The notes beneath the pieces are model-generated. The model worked only from the letters and a program-made list of their open reading frames with translations, had not been told where the DNA came from and searched no databases. Below are positions 1 through 13,200 of a DNA stretch of 64,000 nt, piece after piece; the stretch's first letter is position 1, and the number at the start of each line of letters is the position of its first letter. The stretch is from positions 3,162,001 to 3,226,000 of the forward strand of contig JAPXFQ010000787.1 in NCBI GenBank assembly GCA_028564705.1. The letters run 5' to 3'. Source of the DNA: Apricaphanius iberus (taxonomy: Eukaryota > Chordata > Actinopteri > Cyprinodontiformes > Aphaniidae). The position numbers and the translations under genes are program-made.

Positions 1-341
1 TCTTTAAGATTTTCTGTTAACGTTGTACATTTGTGCATGTTTACTATTTCAATATTTACAGTTCCTGCTCTGACTCAAAACTATGTGCCTAAGTATAATT
101 TTTACATGCACAGACCAAGCCTGATTTACCCTCTTCTAAAACACTTGTTAAAAAAAAACAATTACCATCCAGCATAAAAAACAAGCTCTTAATGAGGTGA
201 CCCCGTGGATTAATAAAGCAAGGTAGCTGGAGTGTAAACAGCTCTTAAAAGCTGCTCGGCTTTTTAACAGCAGCCAGAATCCGTCTGCGGTCGACAGCGG
301 CGCTAATTTAATCTTATTATTTTTCATTTGTTTGTTAAAAG

Positions 342-653
342 GGAGAGCCTGGAACGAGTGGGCCACCAGGACCAAAGGTACGACCTATTTACCGCTCGTC
401 TGAAAGGATAATGAACCATTACCTGCATTAGCAAGAATTATTAAGACGCATTTATTTGTCCTGGCTCTAGATCCAATGTACTTGTGATGATTTAACACAC
501 TGAGTCTGTCTCCTTCAGGGAGATCAGGGCCCATCGGGGTTTCCAGGGTTACAGGGACCACCTGGCACTGAGGGGCAGCCTGGTCCCAGGGGTCCACCCG
601 GACCTCCTGGGCCGCCTGGACCCTCAGGAAGAGGCTTCGCCAGGGCGTTTGAG
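342..653 (+). CDS. col15a1: col15a1 exons: Gly-X-Y segment ending in GFARAFE
   Basis: Two exons, 342-377 (12 codons, [12 protein letters not shown]) and 519-653 (45 codons), each starting on a Gly codon after an AG acceptor and ending before GT, as is usual for triple-helix exons. The second starts GDQGPSG, runs through several GPP triplets and leaves the repeat at GRGFARAFE, so it crosses from a collagenous into a non-collagenous segment. The next exon is 7.5 kb away, beyond a repeat-rich intron. Positions 1-341 are upstream intron; nothing else is recognised there. Confidence 0.88.
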
Positions 654-3600
654 GTAGGGGGTTTTTACTGAATTTGGTCAACATGTGTTGTGTGCTGTTT
701 GTGCCTTGCTACGAAAGCATCGTCCTTTAACTTTCCATCATGTTTTTTACTACAAACGTAGATGCATTTTATTGGGACTGTGTGTGATGGACCAACAGAA
801 GTTTGTTTTTTTTAATCGTGAAACAAAAAAGGGAAATTGTTTTCGAAATGTCTTGAAAAATATAATTTGAAAAGTGTGGCTTCCATTCCTTTTTTTATGC
901 TCTCAGAATCAACACTTGTTGCCACAAATAAAGCTGGAAATGTTTTGTGGCATCTCGACCAGTTTTGCACATCTAAAGGCTGAGATCCTGCCCATTTCTG
1001 CTTCACAAAACATTTCAGCTCCAATCAGATTTTATAAAAAAACATCTCTGGAGATCAACTTTTAAGTCTTGACTCATATCTTTTTAAAGCTACAGAGTTT
1101 TAATTTTTACTAGATGAGTTTTATGTTTGCTTATAATGAGAAGACAAGATATTTAACAAGTTTTTTTATCTTATATTGAGATACTCCTGAATTAATTTCT
1201 AGTGGCTGGCAGTTAATTCCTTCCTTAAAGGGAAAGTTCTTTTTTTTACCTGCACCTCATTTTTAGCAAATATTACATCCATTTACTCAACCAGATAAGT
1301 TAGTAGTTACTTGGAGTCATTTAGGAGTTTATAACCACTCGCGATCAGCATATATCCATATAATGAGAGTCAATGGGGGCAGGAGTTTGCCGCCTGTAAC
1401 ATGTCATCAGCTGCCCCAAAACTGTTTGTTATGAATAGTTAGTGATATTCCCCTATGAGTTCAGAACGTATCAAAGGTGCTAAGGTTTTAGCTTCTGGGT
1501 GTTTTACAGGCTTTTTATCCAAGCGATTCCAACTTACAGTAAGCCGTCCGCCATTACAGCTGTAGTCTGCGTAGGTTGCAGAAAGGAAGCCTGTGGAAAC
1601 TGAAGTTAGTCCAATTGGTCATTCGGTTTGTGCAATATTGAAACATATTGATGTCTGCAGTAGAGCTGTAGAGCACAGAGTGAAACTCCTGCTCAGACTA
1701 CAACTAGGATTGAGCATGGCAGTGACGTAATTGTAATTCTGCAATAGCGTAGATGTATTTTTACCTCTGAATCTAAATTAACTCGGAACCTAAATAATAG
1801 AACTCGGAGGGGAGTAGTGCTAATGTTTAATAACCGAACATTGGTTAAATGTTATATGGATATACGCTGATCGTGAGTGGTTATAAACTCCTCCTAAACG
1901 ACTCCAAGTGGCTCCAAACTTGTCTGGGTGAGTAAATGAACATAACGTTTGCCAAAATATAGGTTCAGGTTGAAAAAAAAAGAAATTTCCCTTTATTTTT
2001 CCTGCCTAATAGAGAAAATATCCAGTATTTTCTTTATCTTGAAGGCTCTGAAAACCTGTCAATCACTCTATAATAAGATAAAAATTAATCTCCTGAAAGG
2101 TTACTTTAGTGATCTGACTTTAGCAACATCTGATGCTCTTTCTTCTCAAACCCCCACTCGGTGGTGGGAGCCGGCCGCTCATACTGAAACAGGCTTATTC
2201 TGCCTCAGGTTTCTTCCTGTTAAAGGGGAGTTTTTCCTCTCAACCGTCTCTACATACTTGCTCAGTATGAGGGATTCATGTTAAGTCAACAACAAAATGC
2301 AGGCGACAGCCTACGTCCCTACCTGATAATTTTGTAGACTACTTTGGTATAGGAACCAAAACTGCAACATTGTTGCGTTTTTCTTAGCTGGTGTGGTTCG
2401 GTTTCACATTGCACTTTGTCAAACGAACCCAAACTTTTGAGAAACACATTTAATTTCTCTCCTGTGCTGGCGCTGCATCAAGAAGCGGGGAACACTTCCT
2501 GTTCAATGAAATATTAACAAACATAGAGAAGCATCAGATTTTAGCGGCTTTTAGCATTGTTCTATTGATTCTGTTGTCTTTGGCAAATGTGCCAAACAAA
2601 CATGTTGCAGCAATAGGCTGAACAAGGGAGAGTTGTTGCCGTGCAAATAGTTTGGCTGTGTTTACCCAGAATTCCGTGTAACATAGTCTCTCTTCTGCTT
2701 TTGGAGCACCCCACGGTCCACTTGGCATTCACCTGTGCCATCTAACCGCACCAGAGTCCACTTCAACCGAGCTGAGACCTAGAGTTTCAGACGGACTTGG
2801 GTTCGCTTTTTTGGTCCACATCAGAGTTGGAATGCCTATTTACATCTCCCCAAATGAAGTGAACTTTCTGGGGAAAGGAATTACAGTTTAATTGTAACAG
2901 ACGTACCAGGGCTTGTGTCAACTCACCCTTAGATAAAAAATGTACTAATGTTGGAATGTATGTATGATTGAATTGAAATGACTTTTCTTCTAAAGTGCAT
3001 TAAGATGACATATATTTTTTTTCAATTGGCACAAAATAAATAAGAGTGAATTTAATTTAGCAGAAACATATTGTCTTACGAAGGCGAAATGTAGGTATAA
3101 ACTGAGCAGGATAATTTAAACATAATGAAAGAATATGATTGGGTATTTGTGCTTAAGATAAAATGAATATTTACAAGAAGTGAAAATAAAACTGTGCAAA
3201 TAACAGAGATGTTCAATACAAAATTAGAAAAAAAAAAGAAAAATGGTTCAAACACGTTGTAAGTGTAACTTATCCCACTTAAAAAGATGAGAGGTCTGTA
3301 ATTTTCATTTGTGCACATTAACAGTGAAATAAGGAAGAAAAAAAAATCAGGAAATCACATTGTTTGATTTTTAAAGAATTTATTTATAACAGACCTCACA
3401 GACCTGTTACTTCTTCTTCAAGAAACTCTATCCAACACTCGTTACCCATATTAACGGAACCTCTTTGTAAGTCATTATCTGTACAAAAGACACCATTAAA
3501 CATTTAGACTACAACCTCCAACATGGCCAAGACAGGAGAGCTATCCAACAATACCAGGGAGAAATGTTACGTTTGCACGAATTCGGACGAGCCAATCTAC

Positions 3601-6600
3601 AAAACGCAAGCATTTTGTCCAGAAGAGATCAACTGTTGGAGCAATTATTAGAAAAATTCAACAGATACAATGTCCCTGACAGTTAATGGTCTCCCTGGTT
3701 TAGCCTGCACATGTCCAAGCCCATGTGAAGTTTTTCAGAGACCATCTGGTCAGGAGCACCACAAGGGACTGTATTCTCACCATTCCTTTTCACTCTGTAC
3801 ACCTCAGACTTCCAGTATAAGATGGTCACATGTCATCTGCAGAAATACTCAGACGACTCTGCAATTTTTGGGTGTATCAGAGATGGAGAAGAAGCTGAAT
3901 ACAAAGAGCTGGTGGACCACTTTGTGGTATGGTGTGGAAACAATCATCTTACCTTGAATCCTACAGCAACAGAGTATCTTCAGTCGGAGGCTTCTTCAGT
4001 TTCGCTGCAACACAGACCGCTACAGGAAATCCTTTCTCCCCACAGCCATCTTGATCTACAACAAATCCTTGAAAACTTAATTAGTAATGAGCAACAGCAA
4101 CACTTAATTTCCCTCTGGGATCAATTAAGTATTTTTTAATTTAATTTAATTTAATTTAATTTAATTTAATTGAATCTGAATGATTCAGAGGAGGATTGGG
4201 AGGTTATCATGTGATCAGATTAGAGCAAAATAGAACTCTTTGCTACAAACACCAATCGCCGTGTTGGGGGAGGGTTTGAGGGGACTGATCTGTATTAAGC
4301 AAAAATGAATCAGCCCATGTACCGTGGGATTTTGGGCAAAAACCACCTTCCTTCAGTGAGTGAACTGAAGAGGGAAACTAGCCTAGTCTTCCGGCATGAC
4401 TATCTTATGCTGCATTCCATTTGTCTCAGAAACTCGGGCGTCCGAGTTGCTGTAAACGAGAACGTGATGTCATTCCCGACTTATAGCATTCCAGTTTGTC
4501 TCACTACACTCCGAGTCAGAAAGAACATGGACGCTTTGAGGGCAGCAGCTGTCGAGGGGCGGGCTAGTTATTGTTGCTATGCTATTGTTGTTAGCGACAT
4601 AGCATCTTCAGCAGACCAGCATGAAAAACGAAGCTGTACATTGTAATGCACGCACAGCAAGACCGTGACTGGGTTATTGGTGACCGGATTAAAGCAGAAA
4701 TGTAGTCAAGTGTGTAAGAGCATTTAAAAATGACATTAAATGAGCAACAGTGCGAATGCAAAGAAAATATATCTCAACTTCGGGCTTAAAATTATGGGTT
4801 ATTTTTTAGAGAGTAACCATTTTCTGGGCTACAGGGCTAATATTTTGACCCAACTCCTGGGTTATTTGGGTTTCTGGGTTATGTTTTTCAAAGAATAACC
4901 CATGTTATGGGTTATAGGGTTGTCTCTCTCTCTCTCTCTAATGTATTTTTTTATGTTGGAGGTGTGTATTTTATGGAGTTATTATATTATGTCAACAATT
5001 CTTTATATTATGAAGATCACATTATCAGTTGTGTACCAGTACATTATAGACATATACATCAGTCTGCCAGAAATTCAAAAGAAGAGGAAGAAGAATGGGT
5101 TGTGGCTGCACGGTGCCCCAGTGGTTAGCACTGTTGCCTTGCAGCAAGATGGTTGTGGGTTCATATCCCAGCCCTTTCTGCATGGACTTTGCATGTTCTC
5201 CCCGTGCATGTGTGGGTTCCCTCCGGGTACTCCGGCTTCCTCCCACAGTCGAAAAACTCTAAATTGTCCTTAGGTGTGGGTGTGTGCTTGCATGGTTGTT
5301 TGTCTCTGTCTCTATGTGGCCCTATGATGGACTGGCGACCTGTCCAAGGTGTACCCCACCTCTCGCCCGTTGACAGCTGGAGATGGGCACCAGCCCCCCC
5401 GTGACCCCACGAGGACTAAGCGGTTCAGAGAATAGATGGATGTTTAAGAGTTGTTTATTTTTCAAGTTTTTTCTCTCTTAATATTGTTATTACAGTATGT
5501 ACTAAAATAAATACTAAAATGAATATGTCCAAGTGTGTGTTTCTTTAATATATATTTAAAATTTTTATTTTATATGTATATATACACTACTGTTCAAAAG
5601 TTTGGGGTCACCCAAACAATTTTGTGTTTTCCATGAAAAGTCACACTTATTCACCACCATACGTTGTGAAATGAATAAAAAATAGAGTCAAGACATTGAC
5701 AAGGTTAGAAATAATGATTTTTATTTGAAATAAGATTGTTTTTACATCAAACTTTGCTTTCATCAAAGAATCCTCCATTTGCAGCAATTACAGCATTGCA
5801 GACCTTTGGCATTCTAGCTGTTAATTTGTTGAGGTAATCTGGAGAAATTGCACCCCACGCTTCTAGAAGCAGCTCCCACAATTTGGATTGGTTGGATGGG
5901 CACTTCTTGCGTACCATACGGTCAAGCTGCTCCCACAACAGCTCAACGGGGTTCAAATCTGGTGACTGCGCTGGCCACTCCATTACCGATAGAATACCAG
6001 CTGCCTGCTTCTTCTCTAAATAGTTCTTGCACAATTTCGAGGTGTGTTTTGGGTCATTGTCCTGTTGTAGGATGAAATTGGCTCCAATCAAGCGCTGTCC
6101 ACTGGGTATGGCATGGCGTTGCAAAATGGAGTGATAGCCTTCCTTATTCAGAATCCCTTTTACCCTGTACAAATCTCCCACCTTACCAGCACCAAAGCAA
6201 CCCCAGACCATCACATTACCTCCACCATGCTTAACAGATGGCGTCAGGCATTCTTCCAGCATCTTTTCAGTTGTTCTGCGTCTCACAAACGTTCTTCTTT
6301 GTGATCCAAACACCTCAAACTTGGATTCATCCGTCCACAGCACTTTTTTCCAGTCTTCCTCTGTCCAATGTCTGTGTTCTTTTGCCCATCTTAATCTTTT
6401 TCTTTTATTGGCCAGTCTCAGATATGGCTTTTTCTTTGCCACTCTGCCCTGAAGCCCAGAATCCCGCAGCCGCCTCTTCACTGTAGATGTTGACACTGGT
6501 GTTTTGCGGGTACTATTTAATGAAGATGCCAGTTGGGGACCTGTGAGGCGTCTGTTTCTCAAACTAGAGACTCTAATGTACTTATCTTCTTGCTCAGTTG

Positions 6601-7212
6601 TGCAACGCGGCCTCCCACTTCTTTTTCTACTCTGGTTAGAGCCTGTTTGTGCTGTCCTCTGAAGGGAGTAGTACACACCGTTGTAGGAAATCTTCAATTT
6701 CTTAGCAATTTCTCGCATGGAATAGCCTTCATTTCTAAGAACAAGAATAGACTGTCGAGTTTCAGATGAAAGTTCTCTTTTTCTGGCCATTTTGAGCGTT
6801 TAATTGACCCCACAAATGTGATGCTCCAGAAACTCAATCTGCTCAAAGGAAGGTCAGTTTTGTAGCTTCTGTACCGAGCTAAACTGTTTTCAGATGTGTG
6901 AACATGATTGCACAAGGGTTTTCTAATCATCAATTAGCCTTCTGAGCCAATGAGCAAACACATTGTACCATTAGAACACTGGAGTGATAGTTGCTGGAAA
7001 TGGGCCTCTATACACCTATGTAGATATTGCACCAAAAACCAGACATTTGCAGCTAGAATAGTCATTTACCACATTAGCAATGTATAGCGTGTGTTTCTTT
7101 AAAGTTAAGACTAGTTTAAAGTTATCTTCATTGAAAAGTACAGTGCTTTTCCTTCAAAAATAAGGACATTTCAATGTGATCCCAAACTTTTGAACGGTAG
7201 TTCAAAAGTTTG

Positions 7213-7268
<56 letters not shown>

Positions 7269-10200
7269 TATTTTAGATATATTTTAGATATATTTAAAAG
7301 TTTTATTTTCTGAAATAAAGCATACTGGCATAGTAACCCATAATGGGATATTTTTGACCCAACTCCTGGGTTAAAAAGGGACCAAATAATTTTTGGGTTA
7401 TTTCGAAGCAAATATTGACTTGTTCTTTTGAACCAGAAGTTGGGTTATATTAACTACAATGTTGACTTTTTTTAACCCAACATTTGGGTCAGGTATTTAA
7501 CCCAGAATTTGGGTCAAAAAGAATGACCCAATTGTCTGGGTTGAAATGACCCATAAATTAGTTGGTCCCTTTTTAACCCAGGAGTTGGGTCAAAAATAAC
7601 CCATTATGGGGAGTTTTTAGTGTGCAATAATAATTTATGGATGGAGTTTAAAGTCTATGTTCCCCAGCAACAGACCAAAATTATGACAGCTCTAGAGAAG
7701 ATCTGCATGGAAGAATAGGCCAAAATACCAGCTACAGTGTGTGCAATTTTTGTCCCACTGTAACAGCAGGGCTGTTGTTATATATGTGTTTATAGAGTCT
7801 ACGACGGCCCTTTGTGCACTTACTAGGATGGTGGGAGACGCTGTCCAACAGTGGTGTCCTTTTGTCTCAAGGGGGCATCCTAGGACAGGACTTCTTGTCA
7901 GCTGTACACAAACATCTGCTTCAACCTATTACATCATAGAAGATGGCTGATGCTTTAAGAAAGTCTTTCGGGTGTAGCTCTTTAGAAATTAGTAGATGAT
8001 TGCAGAAATGAATTTAAAGACACAATTATTTTTTCTTAAGATGCATAGTTTCTTTGTTTTATTTTGTCCTTTACGTTGTATCTTCATTTTTTTCCCCTTT
8101 TCTGAGGACCTGGAAGGATCTGGCCTGCTGGAGGATTTTGGAGCATCCCCTGGCCCTCAGGTACAGACGATATAAATGAGCCATATCCTCATAAAGCATA
8201 ATCACACCTCAAGGGTCCATTGCTCATGTTATTTATGATGCCTGCTTGTTTCTAGGGCCCACCAGGAGTCCCCGGACCCCCAGGAACCAAGGTGACACAT
8301 TTTTATGTTTGTTCGTGTTGACAGTTATTTGATTCTGGGAGTTATCCAACAGCTTCATTCCTCCTGCAGGGTTTGTTTAACGTCAGGTTGGCACTCAGTG
8401 AAATGAATGTACTCACCGGTGGACATTTTTATTCACACATAGCTCAGCATTGATGTCTGCTCTGTCTTTATTTTCCCCTTCACGTCTTTCACAGGGAGAA
8501 GAAGGTTTAGAAGGGCCCCCAGGAAAGCCAGGTCAAAAGGTGAGACTTCTCTCTCTCTACAAGAATCAAACGGGCTTCTTAAAGGTCTCCAGCTTTTAGG
8601 TCAGTGAAAAGCTGCGATGTGAGCCCTCAATGTGACAAGACCCAGCAGCTTTCAACCACATGCTGTTAAAGAGGCTAGAGATGGTGTCCTGATTCAGACT
8701 CGATGCTGTCTGAACTGATCTCCGTCTCTAGGGAAAAAAGCATGAAATCCACAGGAAACCATATCGCAGAAGCTCAGAAAAATGTTTTCATTTTTTTGTG
8801 ATTTCTACGGAATTATACATCCGCAAGCATGTCAGATTTACACGTCAGATTTATGTTGTTGCTTTGTGATGGTGTCTGCAGGGGGAGCTAGGTGTTAGAG
8901 GACCACCTGGGCTCCCTGGTCTGAAAGGGGAACAGGTGAGTGATTTTTATTATTTTAATCAATTATTTCAAACTTGATAACACATTAGATTTCAAAGCCT
9001 TAATCTGGACTTGGAGCAAATGTATAGGCCAGAGCCTTACGGTCATGGTGAGGGGAGAAAATGCAAAGTCAAATAAAGCATTAAATAAACATATGAACAT
9101 GAACATTTAGGTATTAATACACTACTACTACTACTGCTACTCGGTTTGTTTCACGTACTTGTTTAAAAAAAAACATTTTTTATACAGTTCTAAAACAAAC
9201 AACCATATGGACTGTCAAAAATGTTTGCATTTATCTAGGCCTACTCATTGTCATATCCTTTAGTTATTGTTATTATTTTATACATGAGGAGGGTGATGTG
9301 GGTTACATCCTGCTGCAGCCTATAAAAACATGAACTTACCAGCAAAAGATGCACGGGCGTGATCTCTTTGTTTTTTCTTCTTTATTTTTTCAGCTCCACA
9401 TTCGTGTAGTCTCTTCTTACCTGAAATCATTAGCCGTCAAACAACAGAACAGCCTCGAAAACCTTCGGATGCAAAACGTTTTGAGGGCTGTACCATTAGG
9501 GTCATGGAGGCAGAGGGGGTGGGGGGACGGGGATCTCTTCATATAAATTGGATAATAACATTTAATTTGCCCAAATTATGATTGATAGTTTACACAATTA
9601 AGAAAAAAACAACAGTGGGCCTGTTATAACTACTTTATGTATTTTATATGCAATAGGCTAATGTAATAATTTTCATGACATTACTTTGGAAACCCTTTTT
9701 GGAGGCCCCCGCCAGGTACTTGGGGCCCCACGCGTTCTGCGTACTCTGCGTATGGACAGCGGCGGCCCTGTAAGCCACAACCATTTTTGGTAAATTTAGT
9801 TTCGAAACAGTAGAGGAAGAGTTACAAATTATAATATAGACCAAGAAATCGGGACATTTTGTAAATAAAACGACAATTTTATCCGACAACTTGAGTATAA
9901 AGAATACATAATTCAACATGTTGCTGGCGGAAAATACGGTTATTTTTGCTTTGACTTGCTGTGTGTATTTTTTTACAGGGAGCAAAAGGGAACAAAGGAG
10001 ATCCAGGACTAAAGGTGAACCAATATCTTAAGGGGCATATTTTTACCACTTTTCATAGCCAGACGAAATGACTAAACCACCAGTATTCTATTTCAGGGAG
10101 AACGCGGTCAGGATGGGGTCAGTGTGACTGGTCTTCCAGGACCACCCGGACCTCCAGGACCAGTTATCAACATCCAGGATGTACGTGGTATCAGACCCTT

Positions 10201-13200
10201 TGTAGCAGAGATTCTACGATGTCTAACCTGGGATATCTAACCTTGTCCTGGTGTTAAATCGCGGAAACAATTTTACCTCTTGTTTTCTCAGATGCTGCTT
10301 AATGCTACAGATGGTACATTCAATTTCTCAGGGATATTTGAAACTCGGGGTCCTGCTGTGAGTATCAGAAGATTACAGTTCCTTCTAGACCAAATAACAT
10401 AAGGGTTCTGCTATTGTGCCTTTCTAATGCTTTGTTTTCAACATTTTTACAGGGTCCAAAAGGTCCAAAAGGAGACGTTGGATTGCCGGGTCTGCAAGGA
10501 CCTCAAGGACTAAAAGTAAGGGTTCTATCCATAAAATATGTTGTTTTTATTTCAAAATATATCAAACTTGCAAAATGAATCCAATTTGGTCCAATTTCCT
10601 ATTAAACCCGTGGACTTGCAGGTATATATTTTTGTGTAATGGAAGTGGCTTCTCTTCTGTCCCATGTTGTTAACTGGTCTGTTTGTGTGCAGGGTGAAAA
10701 GGGTGAGCCTGTATTTGTCAACCCAGCAGATGGATCCCTAATGTTGGATCTGGCTGGAGCAGTGGGAACCAAAGGCTTCAAGGTAATATGTCCCGTCAGC
10801 GCTTCAACAGCTCCATATTAAATCAATCAAAGTAATGGATGTAAGTGAGTCGTTGGAATCTAATTACGTTGGAAAAACCTGTAAGTCACAGCACAGTGCA
10901 TGTGTCGATGTTGGCAGGGAGATGACGGCCTTCCCGGATCCCCTGGACTTCCTGTAAGTTTTCACAACGCAAACACTTCAAACATTGGCTTCAGCTTACA
11001 GCTACGAACGAAGCAGGATGCTGACACATCTGAGACATTCTGTGGGTTTTCGCCAATAGGGGCCGGTTGGACCACCAGGACCCAAAGGAGAAATTGGTTT
11101 CCCTGGACGACCAGTAAGCACCATTAGCTCAATAATAATCTACAGCATGAATAAAGCAAAAACACAGACGGATGGAATCTGTTGCGCTTCGCTGTGGAAT
11201 TAGTTTCAGATGTAACTTCAAAGTTCTATAAACTCTGTAAACCATCCGAACCCTCCAAAGTTCTCCAAGTGATTCATTGGTTTAAGATTGAGAAGAAGCT
11301 CGACCAATTTTTCTAAAACATTTCTCTCTCTGTGTGTGTTTGTAGGGTCGTCCAGGCTTGCTGGGGCCTAAAGGAGAGAAAGGGGACCGCCATGGTCTAC
11401 CAGTGAGTTACGCGCCTAAGCCACTTCCAACTTTAACAGGGATTCATCCACTGGAAAAACATTATTCCTACGTTTTCAAGTGATCCTAACATAAGATGTG
11501 GGAAGATTATTATTCAATATATTAGATACAACCAGAAAGTATTCACATCCTTCCTAGGGATGTCGCGATCCAATCACGTGATTGGAAATCTGCCACCTTA
11601 TTAGTGTATGTATCTGTCCATTTTTAAATTATATGCTGGTGGTGGCTAGTGCCTATCTGTACTCCAAGTAGTTACTAACTATTTAATACTATTCATCGTT
11701 TATTCACTTTAAATAGTATTCAATCCAAACAAGCTGAAAAGAGAACTACTTCTTAAAGTGAAATAACAGACTTCGCTTAGAATACACCTGCGATGGTTCC
11801 TGCTGCGCATGGAACCATAATACGCATCCGTGTGTAATCAAATAGTAGAATTGCTGCAGAGGTTATTGTCATGAGGTTTAATATTTTTTTCCTCGTAAAG
11901 ATTATGTTGCTCTGGATTTAGTATCTACGGGCTGGCGCACTGGAAGCGCAAATTATTTGTCGCTTCAGCCAAAGTTTTAAAATTAGGAAACATTTCTCCC
12001 ATTAAAACAGATCAGGACTCTAAAAGACTCTGAAAAAATAGTTTCCTGATCCATAAACTACGCTACAGCAGATAAGCAAATAAGCCCGCGGGGGGAAAGG
12101 AGCAGGTGTTTGGCACACATCATAGCGCGTCCAAACGACTGCAAAGGCAGTCGCGCACCGAGGTGTCTCCGAAAACGTTCAGCTCCCGGTCAGCGAAATG
12201 CCTTGATCAAAGTGTCTGGGAATCTTTTGTTTGGTTGATGTATTTACCTGGAATCCGTGCGTAAAGTTGAAAGTATCTGCTGCGCATTTGCAAAACACGT
12301 AGCAAGTGTGAATAGTAACGTGTAAAAATGACTGACAGCCTTCATTTTTTTTCCATCAGCATTCCAATAAAACAGTCAAATACGGAAAGAATTCAGTTAA
12401 CGCAGCCTCTGATATAAATATGCATTCTCATTATTACGTTGATTTAAGCTGAGGTGCTGTTTGATTTTTTTATACCAACCCACTAACCCCATTTTAATGC
12501 CAACATCGGCCAATAATATAGGCAGGCAGATATTATCGGCCCTCCCTAACTTTCACATAACCTAAGATTTCAGCCCCACTCATCTCTTTACAGCAGATGG
12601 TATCAGATACATTATGCCATAATAAAATGAAGTTCTTGATTTCACTCTCTGTACAGACTTTTTCTTTTGTTTCCCTTCAGGGACCTCCTGGACCTCCCGG
12701 ACCCCCGGGCCGGCCAGGAATATTCAGCTGCCCCAGAGGAGTAAATATTAATTCTTTTTATTTTCTCTCAAATGTTTTGTCATTTTTGTTTATTTTTCAT
12801 AAGCTCAATATTGTTGTTTTCCTTGTTTCTGAAGACAGTGTTCCCCATCCCTCCCAGACCCCACTGCAAAATGCCTGTAGGTCACAATCATGTGCTGACA
12901 AAGCATGGCACCCTTAAGTGTACAGTTGCAGAAAATTGTTTTTTATAAAAAGTTTTTGTTTCAACTCACCTCAATCAAGGGCGTTTAATTCACCTTTAGA
13001 GTTTCGGGTTTGCCTTCCCGTCTGGTTTTCATTAAGCCGCAGAAACACGCCTTCACCATTCAGACTTCAGTCATTGATTCTTCTATTTTCTACTTTCCCC
13101 ACTAGTGAGTGTAACAGTACACACAGGTCATGGTTTGGTACATATTTGGGGTTTTAAAGTTACAGTTTGGTATTTTTTGGCGCAGCTTAATCAAGAAAAA

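Noticed and set aside
1949..2284. 111-codon plus-strand ORF
   Set aside because: It runs from the arm of a foldback element into a common dispersed fish repeat whose translation ([14 protein letters not shown]) recurs genome-wide as noise.
4400..4640. Plus-strand ORF with a GCATTCCA...TTTGTCTCA duplicated motif
   Set aside because: The duplicate motifs (about 4412 and 4487) suggest a piece of a repeat, but neither boundaries nor a family could be supported.
5114..5168. tRNA gene suggested by A-box and B-box-like motifs
   Set aside because: The motifs belong to a SINE-like head; no cloverleaf with acceptor stem can be formed and the sequence continues into a LINE-type tail.
12839..12876. Acceptor at 12837-12838 for the Cys-containing exon
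   Set aside because: It would leave the [14 protein letters not shown] peptide out of frame; the acceptor four bases earlier restores it exactly.
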